From a virus: a DNA stretch of 24,094 bases. A program made the position numbers and the translations under genes. Every line of letters begins with the position of its first letter. Positions within the stretch are counted from its first letter, which is position 1. The stretch spans positions 1 to 24,094 of the IMG/VR virus record IMGVR_UViG_3300036828_000320. One strand, given 5' to 3'. Of the stretch, positions 10,254-17,088 are shown piece after piece. The notes beneath the pieces are model-generated. The model was given only the letters and a program-made list of their open reading frames with translations. It made no database searches and had not been told where the DNA came from.

Positions 10254-11530
10254 GCATCTTCGCGCCGACGCTCGGCGGCTATGACCCCAACGCCTACGAC
10301 CCCGAGGAGGTCGTCGACCCGAACGCCGAGCTCGCCGAGCAGGACACCGGCTACACCGGCCCCGACATAGAAACCGACCAGGTCGTCATCCAGCAGGGCG
10401 TCTTCAACAGCCTCGCTGAGCGCGTCCCCGGCTGGGAGGCGCACGACGGCAACCCCGACGTTTGGCTGACCGAGGCGTTCTCGACGATCGCCGCCGAGCT
10501 GCGCGCGCAGGCCGCCGACGTTCCCGGCGCCGTGATCGTCACGTTCGGCACCGAGGTCCTCGGGATGCCGATCCGCGTCGAGACGCCAGCCGCCGGCTTC
10601 AGCCACTGGGTCGCCCGCGACGACCTCGGCTACCAGATCGAATCCGGCGCCACGATCACGATCGCGCGCACCGGCGACGAACTCGTTGGGTTCGAGGTCG
10701 TCGACGGCGCCGTGATCCCGAAGGGCCAGACCGAGGCGTTCGACGTTGTCGTCCGCGCCGTCGAGCCGGGCGCCGCCGCCAACGGCCTCTACGGCGCCTG
10801 CGAGATGAGCGACCCCTACTACGACTGGTGCGAGACCGTCGAGATCCCGACCGCGACCGGCCACGGCGACGACGGTCAGACGATCACCGAGTACCTGAAC
10901 AACCTGAGCAACCTGCTGCGGATGATGGCGTTCCGACCTGTGCTGCCATACGACTACGCGCTGCTGACGCTGCAGGTCCCAGGCGTCGGCCGGGCCGTCG
11001 CGATGGACGGCTACGAGCCGGCGGACGGCAGCTGGTACCACCAGCGGCAGATCACCGTCGTCGTCACCGACCCCGCCGGCGAGGCGATGCCCGACCCGAT
11101 CAAGGCTGACATTCGCGCGCTGCTGGAGGGCGCCCGCGAGGTCAACTTCCTGGTCCCCGTGATCGACGCCGTCTACGCCCCGACGGACGTCGGCTTCGAG
11201 GTCACCGCCTACTCGGGTCAGAACACCGATCAGGTCGAGGCGGTCTGCATCGACGCGATCACCCAGCTGCTCTCCCCGGCGCAGTATCGGCTCGGGACGA
11301 CCAGCCCAGGCACCGCCGCCGGCGAGGTGATCCCGCCGCCGCCGTCTGGCGGGCAGCCCGGCCGGATGACGATCCGGATCAACGAGATCATCGCCCTGCT
11401 CGACCGCTGCCGCGGCGTTGACTGGGTCGGCCCGGTCACGATCGACGGCGCCGTCGCCGACAAGGTTCTCGTTGGCCCGACGACGCTCCCGCGCGCCGGC
11501 GCGATCACGGGGACGGTCAACGCCGGATGA
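10250..11530 (+). CDS. Baseplate protein, gpJ/gp47-like (T4 gp6 homologue)
   Basis: This 426-residue protein is the main wedge subunit of the baseplate. After a 30-residue start rich in Pro/Asp it shows the J-family pattern: VIQQGVFNSLAERVPGWEAH, a helix with TEAFSTIAAELRAQA, then a GTEVLGMPIRVETPAAG strand region, and a conserved beta domain about residues 120-200 with VVRAVEPGAAANGLYG. The second half contains the RQITVVVTDPAG and VIDAVYAPTDVGFEV strands, with a C-terminal FQ-like domain around the RINEIIALLDRCRGVDWV helix. It lies between gp25-like and gpI-like genes with ATGA overlaps on both sides. Length is in the normal range for the family. Confidence 0.87.
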   Translation: MSIFAPTLGGYDPNAYDPEEVVDPNAELAEQDTGYTGPDIETDQVVIQQGVFNSLAERVPGWEAHDGNPDVWLTEAFSTIAAELRAQAADVPGAVIVTFGTEVLGMPIRVETPAAGFSHWVARDDLGYQIESGATITIARTGDELVGFEVVDGAVIPKGQTEAFDVVVRAVEPGAAANGLYGACEMSDPYYDWCETVEIPTATGHGDDGQTITEYLNNLSNLLRMMAFRPVLPYDYALLTLQVPGVGRAVAMDGYEPADGSWYHQRQITVVVTDPAGEAMPDPIKADIRALLEGAREVNFLVPVIDAVYAPTDVGFEVTAYSGQNTDQVEAVCIDAITQLLSPAQYRLGTTSPGTAAGEVIPPPPSGGQPGRMTIRINEIIALLDRCRGVDWVGPVTIDGAVADKVLVGPTTLPRAGAITGTVNAG

Positions 11531-12219
11531 CCCCGCCGCGCCCGCTGCAAGCGATCCTCCCGGCCGAGCCGCCCGTCGAGCTCGGCGACACCGGCCGCGA
11601 CCTGTACGCCGCGACGCTGCCCATCGCGTTCGCCGACGCCGAGAACGCCTGGGCGTGGGCGAACTTCGTCGGGGCGCTCTCGACGCTGCTCGACGTGATC
11701 GCCGAGATGGCCCGCGACGACGCCGACGGCAACGCCGGCTGGACCGCGCTCGGGTCCCCGAGCCGCTGCCCCGCCCCGTGGCTGCGCGTGCTCGCGCAGT
11801 GGGCCGGCGTCCACCGCTGGGACTCGATGACCGAGGAGGAGCTGCGCGACCTGATCGGCCCGCGCGCACCCGGCCTCTGGCGCGGCACGCCGGCCGCGAT
11901 GCGCGACGCCGTCAACCGCTACCTCCCCGCCGGCGCGCCGGTCTACTTCGTCGAACGCGCCGAGGGCGACCCCTACCTGCTGCGCGTCTTCACGTTCGAC
12001 TACATCGAGCACGACTCCGAGCAGGTCCACGCGGCGCTGACCGCCGCGAAGCCCGCCGGGCTGACGCTCGACTACCAGGTCCGCCACGGCCAGACCTGGG
12101 GGATGCTCAACCAGCGAGCCGCCAGCTGGGCCGAGGTCAACGAGACCTACGACAACTGGCAGGCCGTCTACGACGACGCGCCGCTCGGCGCCGGCACCGA
12201 CCAACAGGAGGAGCTATGA
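11527..12219 (+). CDS. Baseplate/tail protein, gpI-like
   Basis: This 230-residue protein follows gpJ as gpI does in P2-like order and probably joins wedges to the fibres. It begins with TPPRPLQAILPAEPPVELG, then helices with LYAATLPIAFADAENAWAW. The middle holds a motif common in gpI-type proteins (PAPWLRVLAQWAGVHRWD, then LRDLIGPRAPGLWRGTPAAM), the part that sits against gpJ. Its C-terminus has a YFVERAEGDPYLLRVFTFD strand region and a helix containing AALTAAKPAGLTLDYQV. ATG 11527 overlaps the previous stop by four bases; a GGAGGAG ribosome binding site for the next gene lies in its last codons. Confidence 0.8.
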   Translation: MTPPRPLQAILPAEPPVELGDTGRDLYAATLPIAFADAENAWAWANFVGALSTLLDVIAEMARDDADGNAGWTALGSPSRCPAPWLRVLAQWAGVHRWDSMTEEELRDLIGPRAPGLWRGTPAAMRDAVNRYLPAGAPVYFVERAEGDPYLLRVFTFDYIEHDSEQVHAALTAAKPAGLTLDYQVRHGQTWGMLNQRAASWAEVNETYDNWQAVYDDAPLGAGTDQQEEL

Positions 12220-12962
12220 GCATCACCGACGCCCGCCCGCCGCGAAACACGCCCAACCTCGGGCTGCCCGTCCCAGGCGACGACGACGCCGCCGACAACC
12301 CGACCGTCATCGGCAACCTCGCCGACGTCCTCGACCTGCTCGCCGCGCAGTTCTTCCACCCCGGCGACCTGAAGCCAACCGGCAGCACCCGAGTCCCCGG
12401 CGGCTGGCTGCTGTGCGACGGCGTCGCGTACCGCCGAGCCGACTACGACCCGCTGTTCCAGGAGATCGGAACCAGGTTCGGCGCCGGCGACGGCGCGACC
12501 ACATTCAACGTCCCCGACCTCCGCGGCCGCGTCCCCGTCGGCGCCGGCCAGGGCGCCGGGCTGACGAACCGCGCGGTCGGCGCCGCCGGCGGCTTCGAGA
12601 CCCACACGCTCGACACCAACCAGATGCCGGCCCATGCCCACGGCGTCAACGACCCGTCGCATTACCACAACATCGCCGACCCCAGCCACGCCCATCTGCC
12701 ATACGAGGCGATGGAGTACGCAGACGACCCCAACGTCGGGTTTATCCACTGGCGGATCTCCGGCCTCGGAACGGGCCTGACCGCTTCCTACGAGGCCGTG
12801 CCCTACCACTTCTACTACACCGCGCCGCGCACCCGAGGCGCCGCTACTGGGATCGGTATCTATGGCAACTACACCGGGATCAGCATCCAGAACGCCGGCG
12901 GCGGCGGCGCGCACAACAACCTGCAGCCCTGGCTCGCGACCAGCTGGCTGATCAAAACCTGA
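12216..12962 (+). CDS. Short tail fibre with phage collar domain
   Basis: This 248-residue protein starts at ATG 12216, with AGGAGGAG a few bases upstream and an ATGA overlap; the open frame upstream of that start lies inside the gpI gene. Residues about 45-110 form a phage collar domain (GGWLLCDGVAYRRADYDPLF and TTFNVPDLRGRVPVGAGQG). A His-rich segment follows (PAHAHGVNDPSHYHNIADPS, then HAHLP), with HxH pairs as in metal-bound trimeric fibres, and a C-terminal Gly-rich segment ends in NNLQPWLATSWLIKT, the usual end of collar proteins. It is related in domain type to the collar part of the long fibre at 7539 but not a simple copy. It likely forms a short receptor-binding or tail-tip fibre. 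Confidence 0.85.
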   Translation: MSITDARPPRNTPNLGLPVPGDDDAADNPTVIGNLADVLDLLAAQFFHPGDLKPTGSTRVPGGWLLCDGVAYRRADYDPLFQEIGTRFGAGDGATTFNVPDLRGRVPVGAGQGAGLTNRAVGAAGGFETHTLDTNQMPAHAHGVNDPSHYHNIADPSHAHLPYEAMEYADDPNVGFIHWRISGLGTGLTASYEAVPYHFYYTAPRTRGAATGIGIYGNYTGISIQNAGGGGAHNNLQPWLATSWLIKT

Positions 12963-12975
12963 GAGGACCACGACG

Positions 12976-13251
12976 ATGCAAGTCCCGCTCCCCGCCGGCC
13001 TGCCCTACGCCTACTCGCTGATCCCCGACGGGACCGTCGAGCTGACCGTCACCGGCGACGCGCCCGTCAGCTACGGCTACCTGACGACTCCCGTCGACGA
13101 ACCCGACGGCACCCTCGCGCCAGGCGAGGCGCCGGTCACGCTCGACACCCCCGGCTGGCTGCTCGCCGAGGCCGAGACCGTCGCCGAGCTCGTCTACTCC
13201 GACCCGCCGCCAGTCGAGCAGCCGCCCGACCCGCCGCCGCCGGAGCCGTGA
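12976..13251 (+). CDS. Small acidic proline-rich protein, unknown
   Basis: This 91-residue protein starts at ATG 12976, eight bases after a GAGAGGA ribosome binding site. It has strand-like segments (GTVELTVTGDAPVSYGYL, then PVTLDTPGWLLAEAE) and a C-terminal tail made almost only of Pro and Glu/Asp (PPPVEQPPDPPPPEP). No family is recognised. It sits between the second fibre gene and the lysis genes, so a virion decoration or fibre-related role is as likely as a lysis role. The last codons overlap the GTG of the next gene. Confidence 0.65.
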   Translation: MQVPLPAGLPYAYSLIPDGTVELTVTGDAPVSYGYLTTPVDEPDGTLAPGEAPVTLDTPGWLLAEAETVAELVYSDPPPVEQPPDPPPPEP

Positions 13252-13448
13252 ACAAGGGCCGCGTCTACCTGCTCGTGATCGCGGTCGCGATGCTCGTGGC
13301 CGCCGGCGTCGTGCTGGTCCTCAACCGGGACTTGCCGACCGAGCTGCTCGGCAGCATCGCGTTCCTCGGAGGCGCCGCCGTCCTTATCAACCTGATCCTC
13401 GACCTGACCGGCAACGGCGACGACAAACGGAAGGACGACGATGGCTGA
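13248..13448 (+). CDS. Two-helix membrane protein, holin candidate
   Basis: This 66-residue protein starts at GTG 13248 in a GTGA overlap. It has a basic N-terminus (MNKGR) and two hydrophobic helices, about residues 6-25 (VYLLVIAVAMLVAAGVVLVL) and 31-53 (LPTELLGSIAFLGGAAVLIN plus LILDL), and a highly charged end (DDKRKDDDG). Small two-helix membrane proteins with charged tails placed just ahead of the endolysin are the usual form of class II holins, which let the endolysin reach the cell wall. The holin role is inferred from topology and place only; a spanin-like or immunity role is not excluded. Confidence 0.62.
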   Translation: MNKGRVYLLVIAVAMLVAAGVVLVLNRDLPTELLGSIAFLGGAAVLINLILDLTGNGDDKRKDDDG

Positions 13449-13650
13449 CCCCGAATTCGACCCCGACCTCACCGAGCAGTTCAACATCGACGTGAAGCCC
13501 ACCCCCGAGCCCGACGAGGAGCCCGCCGACGCGCACCAGGGCCCGCTCGACCACGAGAACGACGCCCGCTACCTCGACCCCGTCGACCCGCGACGCCGCA
13601 AAGTCGAGCAGCTCCGCGGCCGCCCGTTCGCCGACGACCAGGAGGCGTGA
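13441..13650 (+). CDS. Small acidic protein in lysis module, unknown
   Basis: This 69-residue protein overlaps the holin candidate by eight bases and the endolysin start by one. It is strongly acidic in its first half (DPEFDPDLTEQFNIDV, then EPDEEPAD) and basic near the end (DPRRRKVEQLRGRP), with no membrane segment or signal peptide. It is likely disordered. The tight coupling suggests coexpression with holin and endolysin; similar small genes in phages sometimes act as regulators of lysis or are virion linkers, but nothing in the sequence decides this. Confidence 0.58.
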   Translation: MADPEFDPDLTEQFNIDVKPTPEPDEEPADAHQGPLDHENDARYLDPVDPRRRKVEQLRGRPFADDQEA

Positions 13651-14402
13651 TGGCGCTCAAACGAGTCTGGATCCCGAGCCCGAACTACTCCAGCCGCGGC
13701 GGCGCGAGCGTCCGCCTGATCGTCCTACACACAGCCGAAGGGGCCCGCACGATCGAGAGCCTCGGTTCGTTCTTCAGCAGCTCCAGCGCCGGCGTCAGCT
13801 CGCAGATCGGCGCCGATGACAAGGCCGGCGTCGTCGGCGAGTACGTCAGCCGCGCCAACAAGGCCTGGACCCAGGGCAACTTCAACCCGGTCGCGACGAG
13901 CGTGGAGCTGTGCGGCTTCGCGTCCTGGTCCCTCGACGAGTGGATGGGCAACCACGGCAACATGCTCGCCAACTGCGCCGCGTGGATCGCCGAGGAGGCC
14001 GCGCACTTCGGCGTCCCGATCACCCGGCTGACGCCGGCGGAGGCGCAAGGTTCCGGGCGAGGCGTTTGCCAGCACATAGACCTCGGAAGCGCAGGCGGCG
14101 GCCACGTCGATTGTGGCTCCGGGTTCCCGATGGATTACGTCCTCGACCTCGCTCGCGCCGGCGGCGCTCCGCCGACCCAACCCCCACCCGCAGTTCTAGC
14201 CCAGGAGGATCCCAACATGATCGCTGTCGGACAGATGAAAGACGGCCGCTTCGAGGTGTTCGTCGAGGCGTCGCCCGCGAAGGCCGGCCAGGCCGGCGAG
14301 GTGTTCCACGGCTGGAACGAGCGAGACGGCGGCTGGGCCGGCCAGCAGAAGGGCTCGACCGCCGCCCACTGGGAGTCGCTCGGCACCCCAGGCAAGGACT
14401 GA
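13650..14402 (+). CDS. Endolysin: N-acetylmuramoyl-L-alanine amidase with C-terminal binding repeat
   Basis: This 250-residue protein cleaves the amide bond between muramic acid and the peptide to lyse the host. ATG 13650 overlaps the previous stop; a GTG one codon earlier is the alternative. Residues about 20-165 are an Amidase_2/PGRP-type domain: IVLHTAEGA with H27, CQHIDLGSAGGGHVDCGSGFP region with H142, H152 and C155. H27, one of the later His and C155 are the probable zinc ligands. A Pro-rich linker (about 168-188) leads to a single repeat of about 60 residues (GQMKDGRFEVFVEA, then GWAGQQKGS and HWESLGTPG) that resembles PLL-type lectin blades and probably binds the wall. The linker codes for a strong internal ribosome binding site with in-frame ATG 14217. 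It is the last gene of the late block. Confidence 0.86.
   Translation: MALKRVWIPSPNYSSRGGASVRLIVLHTAEGARTIESLGSFFSSSSAGVSSQIGADDKAGVVGEYVSRANKAWTQGNFNPVATSVELCGFASWSLDEWMGNHGNMLANCAAWIAEEAAHFGVPITRLTPAEAQGSGRGVCQHIDLGSAGGGHVDCGSGFPMDYVLDLARAGGAPPTQPPPAVLAQEDPNMIAVGQMKDGRFEVFVEASPAKAGQAGEVFHGWNERDGGWAGQQKGSTAAHWESLGTPGKD
14217..14402 (+). CDS. Internal in-frame start: separate endolysin binding domain
   Basis: ATG 14217 codes for Met190 of the endolysin and is preceded by AGGAGG (14203-14208) with an eight-base spacer, which is a better ribosome binding site than that of the full-length gene. Translation from here would give a 61-residue protein that is exactly the C-terminal binding repeat without the catalytic domain. 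Several known endolysins (for example Lys170 of an enterococcal phage and CD27L-type clostridial enzymes) make such a second product, which assembles with the full-length enzyme. The same is inferred here from the placement in the interdomain linker. Confidence 0.6.
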   Translation: MIAVGQMKDGRFEVFVEASPAKAGQAGEVFHGWNERDGGWAGQQKGSTAAHWESLGTPGKD

Positions 14403-14462
14403 CGCTGCAGGCCCCCAGGCGCCGCGTCCCGGCCGCTGGCGCGCTCGGCCTAACGGTCAACG

Positions 14463-14477
14463 CGACCCGCAGGGTCG
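14463..14477 (+). terminator. Candidate hairpin terminator after endolysin
   Basis: CGACCC and GGGTCG form a perfect six-base-pair stem with a GCA loop, about 60 bases downstream of the endolysin stop and followed by GGCCC. There is no T-run, as is common in very GC-rich genomes. It lies where the late tail-lysis operon should end. Confidence 0.35.
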
Positions 14478-14531
14478 GGCCCTCGATCCCCGCTCGACGG
14501 CTGACGTGGCGCCAGGGCGCCTGAGCCGCGA

Positions 14532-14570
14532 TGTGATCGGTCACAACACCTTCACAATAAGCGGTAGGGT
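14532..14570 (+). promoter_or_regulatory. Possible promoter with overlapping operator dyad
   Basis: TGTGA-TCGG-TCACA (14532-14545) is a perfect five-base-pair dyad. A TAGGGT element at 14565-14570 fits the actinobacterial -10 pattern TAnnnT, and the dyad lies about 18-20 bases upstream, over the -35 position, where no good TTGACA match is seen. The stretch ACACCTTCACAATAAG is clearly less GC-rich than its surroundings. A promoter here would lead into the PAS/XRE regulator at 14689 and the early genes, and the dyad could be the operator of that regulator. Confidence 0.35.
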
Positions 14571-14614
14571 CCTCGACGCCGAGGCGGCGCGAGCGCTCCG
14601 CCGGGCATAACGGG

Positions 14615-14635
14615 CGAGCGGTCGCGGGCCGCTCG
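14615..14635 (+). other. Stem-loop in leader of regulator gene
   Basis: CGAGCGG (14615-14621) and CCGCTCG (14629-14635) form a perfect seven-base-pair stem with a seven-base loop. No T-run follows. It lies between the possible promoter and the regulator gene, so it may be an RNA leader hairpin or a weak terminator. Confidence 0.35.
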
Positions 14636-14644
14636 GGGCGCAAC

Positions 14645-14677
14645 CTCTCGCCACTGACCGGCCTCCTCGGGCGAGAG
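14645..14677 (+). promoter_or_regulatory. Hairpin enclosing the ribosome binding site of the regulator
   Basis: CTCTCGCC (14645-14652) pairs perfectly with GGCGAGAG (14670-14677) across a 17-base loop. The right arm overlaps the purine-rich ribosome binding site (GAGAGAGG, ending eight bases before ATG 14689). If formed in the RNA, the hairpin would hide the binding site and lower translation of the regulator. Confidence 0.4.
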
Positions 14678-14688
14678 AGGCTACGGCC

Positions 14689-15378
14689 ATGCAGCGACTC
14701 GTCGACGGATTCGATGATCCGGCCTACGTCGTCCGCAACGACCCCTGGCTGACAATCGAGTCGTGGAACCACGGCATCGAACAGAAGCTCCACCGGGCCG
14801 CCGAGGACGCGATCGGGCGGCCAGCCTTCGAGTGCCTGCGGCCGACGCTCGATCGCGTAACCCGAGCGCACCTGGAGGACGACCTCCGCCGGCGCCACTG
14901 GTGGATCGGAACGACGACGCTGCTCGACACCCGCGAGCGCCCCGTCGCGGCCTGGGGCATCTGCTGCCCGGTTCAGCGCGCCAGCCTGAGCGACCCGACG
15001 CTGCACTATCTGACAGTTCTGCCGCGCGGCATGATGACCGCGTCGTTTTTCCCGCTAATAGCGACCAGCAGCGCTCCCCAGGGTAGCGCCGCTCCCTTCA
15101 CCGACCTCGATAACGGGTGGCAGCTTCTCGACCTCGTGGACGGAGAGACCCCCAAGGAACGGCGCAAGCGGACGATCGGCGAGAACATCGCCCGGTACCG
15201 CGAGGCTAAGCACCTCTCCCGCTATGCGCTGGCGCGCGACCTCGGGATCGAGCGGAGCCAGCTGATCAAGTGGGAGACCGGAACGTGGGAGCCGAGCGCC
15301 GCGCACATCGCCGAGCTCGCTGACCTGCTCGGCGTCCCCGACTGGACGTTCTATATCCCGCAGGAGCGCGTCGCATGA
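14689..15378 (+). CDS. PAS-domain XRE-family transcriptional regulator
   Basis: This 229-residue protein starts at ATG 14689, eight bases after GAGAGAGG. Residues about 10-98 resemble a PAS sensor fold (VVRNDPWLTIESWNHGIEQ, then AIGRPAFECL and a final strand RPVAAWGICCPV). A middle segment (about 100-150) is not assigned. Residues 163-222 are a clear Cro/C1-type helix-turn-helix (IGENIARYREAKHLSRYALA, then RDLGIERSQLIKWETGTWEP and IAELADLLGV). It is the first gene after the only gap and heads the early-type block, the place of a phage repressor or early activator. The PAS part, with two adjacent cysteines C92-C93, suggests it senses a ligand or redox state rather than RecA-driven cleavage: no peptidase domain is present. 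Which genes it controls is inferred. Confidence 0.8.
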   Translation: MQRLVDGFDDPAYVVRNDPWLTIESWNHGIEQKLHRAAEDAIGRPAFECLRPTLDRVTRAHLEDDLRRRHWWIGTTTLLDTRERPVAAWGICCPVQRASLSDPTLHYLTVLPRGMMTASFFPLIATSSAPQGSAAPFTDLDNGWQLLDLVDGETPKERRKRTIGENIARYREAKHLSRYALARDLGIERSQLIKWETGTWEPSAAHIAELADLLGVPDWTFYIPQERVA

Positions 15379-15575
15379 CAACCGCCGTCTGGGCACTCAC
15401 CGGCGTGCTGCTGCTCCTCGCCGGCGTCATCGGCGCCGTCGGCTACGTCTGGGCGACCACCAGCCATCTCGACCGCCGGCTGTCCGAAGCCGAGGTCCGC
15501 GCGATCACCGGCGTCGACGACTGGTTCCGCTGGCCCGTGCTCGACAGCGAGCCCGACGGAGGCGAGCCGGCGTGA
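15375..15575 (+). CDS. Single-span membrane protein, unknown
   Basis: This 66-residue protein has one long hydrophobic helix near its N-terminus (about residues 4-27, VWALTGVLLLLAGVIGAVGY) and a charged cytoplasmic-type tail with SHLDRRLSEAEVRAITGVDD. It overlaps the regulator stop (ATGA) and the next gene (GTGA). Small membrane proteins next to phage regulators can act in superinfection exclusion, but this is only a possibility. No family is recognised. Confidence 0.6.
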   Translation: MTTAVWALTGVLLLLAGVIGAVGYVWATTSHLDRRLSEAEVRAITGVDDWFRWPVLDSEPDGGEPA

Positions 15576-16177
15576 GCGAGGACCTCGTCGCCGTCAACCC
15601 CGCGACCGGCGAGGTCCTCGAACAGCTCGACCAGCAGCCGCCCGAGCTGCTCGCTGAGGCGCTCGCCGCCGTCGACGCCCGCCTCGCCGAGGCCGACCGC
15701 TGGCGCACAGCGCTCGCCGGCGAGCTGCGCCGCCGCCTGAAGCTCCGCAAGACGAAGTTCACCGCGTTCGGCGAGTGGGAGGTCGAGGCGTCGGTCAAGC
15801 GAGCACGGAAGTGGGACGCCGACCAGCTCGAGGTCGTGCTGCGCGCGCTGGAGGCCGACGGCGTCATCCGCGCCGGCGACTGGACCGGCCTGATCACCCG
15901 CGAGCCGACGGTCTCCGGCCGGGCGGCGCTGGAGCTGCGCGGCCGCCTCGACGGCGACGCGCTCGCCGCCGTTGACGAGGCCTGGGCTTGGACGGAGAAG
16001 GCCGGGCCGCTGACCGTCACCCGGTCGGTGCAGCTAATCCCCGAGGACGTCGAGCAGGCCTCGCCGGGTTCTGACCGCCCGGCCCGCGCCACTCCCGGTC
16101 GCGACGCGAGTTCGGCGCCGGCGGGGCCTGCCCAGCTTCCTCGACCCACCCTCGATATGGAGGAGCTGTTCGCATGA
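15572..16177 (+). CDS. Unknown protein at head of recombination gene set
   Basis: This 201-residue protein starts at GTG 15572. It opens with DLVAVNPATGEVLEQLDQQP, a start often seen in phage proteins of replication or recombination operons, followed by a long predicted coiled coil (LLAEALAAVDARLAEADRWR, then GELRRRLKLRKTKF). A small globular region of about residues 60-150 follows, and a Pro/Ala/Ser tail ends LDMEELFA. The family is not recognised. Its place directly ahead of the annealing-protein-like gene, which it overlaps by four bases, suggests a helper role in recombination or host-nuclease inhibition; this is inference. A GGAGGAG binding site for the next gene lies near its end. Confidence 0.6.
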   Translation: MSEDLVAVNPATGEVLEQLDQQPPELLAEALAAVDARLAEADRWRTALAGELRRRLKLRKTKFTAFGEWEVEASVKRARKWDADQLEVVLRALEADGVIRAGDWTGLITREPTVSGRAALELRGRLDGDALAAVDEAWAWTEKAGPLTVTRSVQLIPEDVEQASPGSDRPARATPGRDASSAPAGPAQLPRPTLDMEELFA

Positions 16178-17088
16178 CCAGCACCGCGCTCGAACGCGCG
16201 CCCACGAACGGGACGACCGCGCTGTTCCCCGGCACCACCGCCGCTGAGATCCTCGACGTCGCCCGCGACGCCGCAACCCGCTTCGCCGACGTCGTCGAGA
16301 AGCAGCACATGAAGCGGCGGATCGGTAGTAGCGACCACATTCAGATCGAGGCGTGGCAGACGATCGGCGCGTTCACCGGCGTCGCTGCCGTCAAGGACGA
16401 GATCACCCGCCTCCGCGGAGGCGTTGAGCAGCTCCCCTGGCCCGAGCTCGCGCAGCTCGGACCCGAGCCGCCCGTCCCCGAGCGCGAGCCGACGAACCGG
16501 GACAGCCCCCAGCACCGCGAGTGGGAGCTGGCTGACGAGCTGCGCGCCGAGTGGGAGATCCTGCGGCGGCTGCACGCCCAGCGCGCGCTCGGCCGCGCGT
16601 TCGGGTTCCGGACGTCGTTCGACGCCGTCAAGAACGGCACCGAGCTTGGCTGGGGCGAGGGCAGCGTCGACCGCACCGAGCTGCAGTGGGCGCCGAAGCC
16701 CGACCACGAGCTGCGGTCGATGGCGCAGACACGCGCGCAGTCTCGCGCGCTGTCCGTCCCGCTGAAGTGGACGGTCAAGCTGGCCGGCTACGAGACGACG
16801 CCCGCCGAGGAGTTCGACGGCGACGCCCCCGCCGGCGCGGCTGCTGGGCCGCCGCCGCCGCCGTGGGGCAAGACCGTCGACGACGACAAGCAGCTCGACG
16901 CCGCCGCCGAGGTCGTCAAGGCGATCGCCCCGGAGATCGACGGCGCGAAGTTCATCGTCGACATGGGCGCCTACTTCGACGGTGTCCCCGAGGCGAACCT
17001 GAAGCTGCTCCGCGCCCTCTGGCGCCGGATCGACGAGGCCCGCACGCCCGCGGACGAACCCGTGACCGACGCGGAGGTCGTGCCATGA
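16174..17088 (+). CDS. Putative single-strand annealing/recombination protein (ERF/RecT-type role)
   Basis: This 304-residue protein starts at ATG 16174 after a GGAGGAG site. The core (about residues 50-215) has HIQIEAWQTIGAFTGVAAV, a coiled region with WELADELRAEWEILRRLHAQ, and ELRSMAQTRAQSRALSVPLK followed by LAGYETTPAEE. The last motif, a helix with Q-T-R-A-x-S-R-A-L, is typical of a group of phage recombination-associated proteins found in actinobacterial elements, comparable to ERF and RecT families. A Pro-rich linker (GPPPPPWGK) and a small C-terminal helical domain (about 230-295) follow. The next gene looks like a phage SSB, the usual partner of annealing proteins, so a role in recombination-dependent replication is likely. 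The exact family is uncertain. Confidence 0.6.
   Translation: MTSTALERAPTNGTTALFPGTTAAEILDVARDAATRFADVVEKQHMKRRIGSSDHIQIEAWQTIGAFTGVAAVKDEITRLRGGVEQLPWPELAQLGPEPPVPEREPTNRDSPQHREWELADELRAEWEILRRLHAQRALGRAFGFRTSFDAVKNGTELGWGEGSVDRTELQWAPKPDHELRSMAQTRAQSRALSVPLKWTVKLAGYETTPAEEFDGDAPAGAAAGPPPPPWGKTVDDDKQLDAAAEVVKAIAPEIDGAKFIVDMGAYFDGVPEANLKLLRALWRRIDEARTPADEPVTDAEVVP

Noticed and set aside
9767-11869. 700-codon open frame on the minus strand
   Set aside because: It is opposite to the gp25-, gpJ- and gpI-like genes, has Arg/Ala/Gly/Asp/Val-rich low-complexity content, and arises from the strong G/C third-position bias of the plus-strand genes.
14403-14524. Open frame running past the endolysin stop (continuing a frame from 13910)
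   Set aside because: It is the +2 frame of the endolysin gene with an Arg-rich product and no start or ribosome binding site of its own after the stop.
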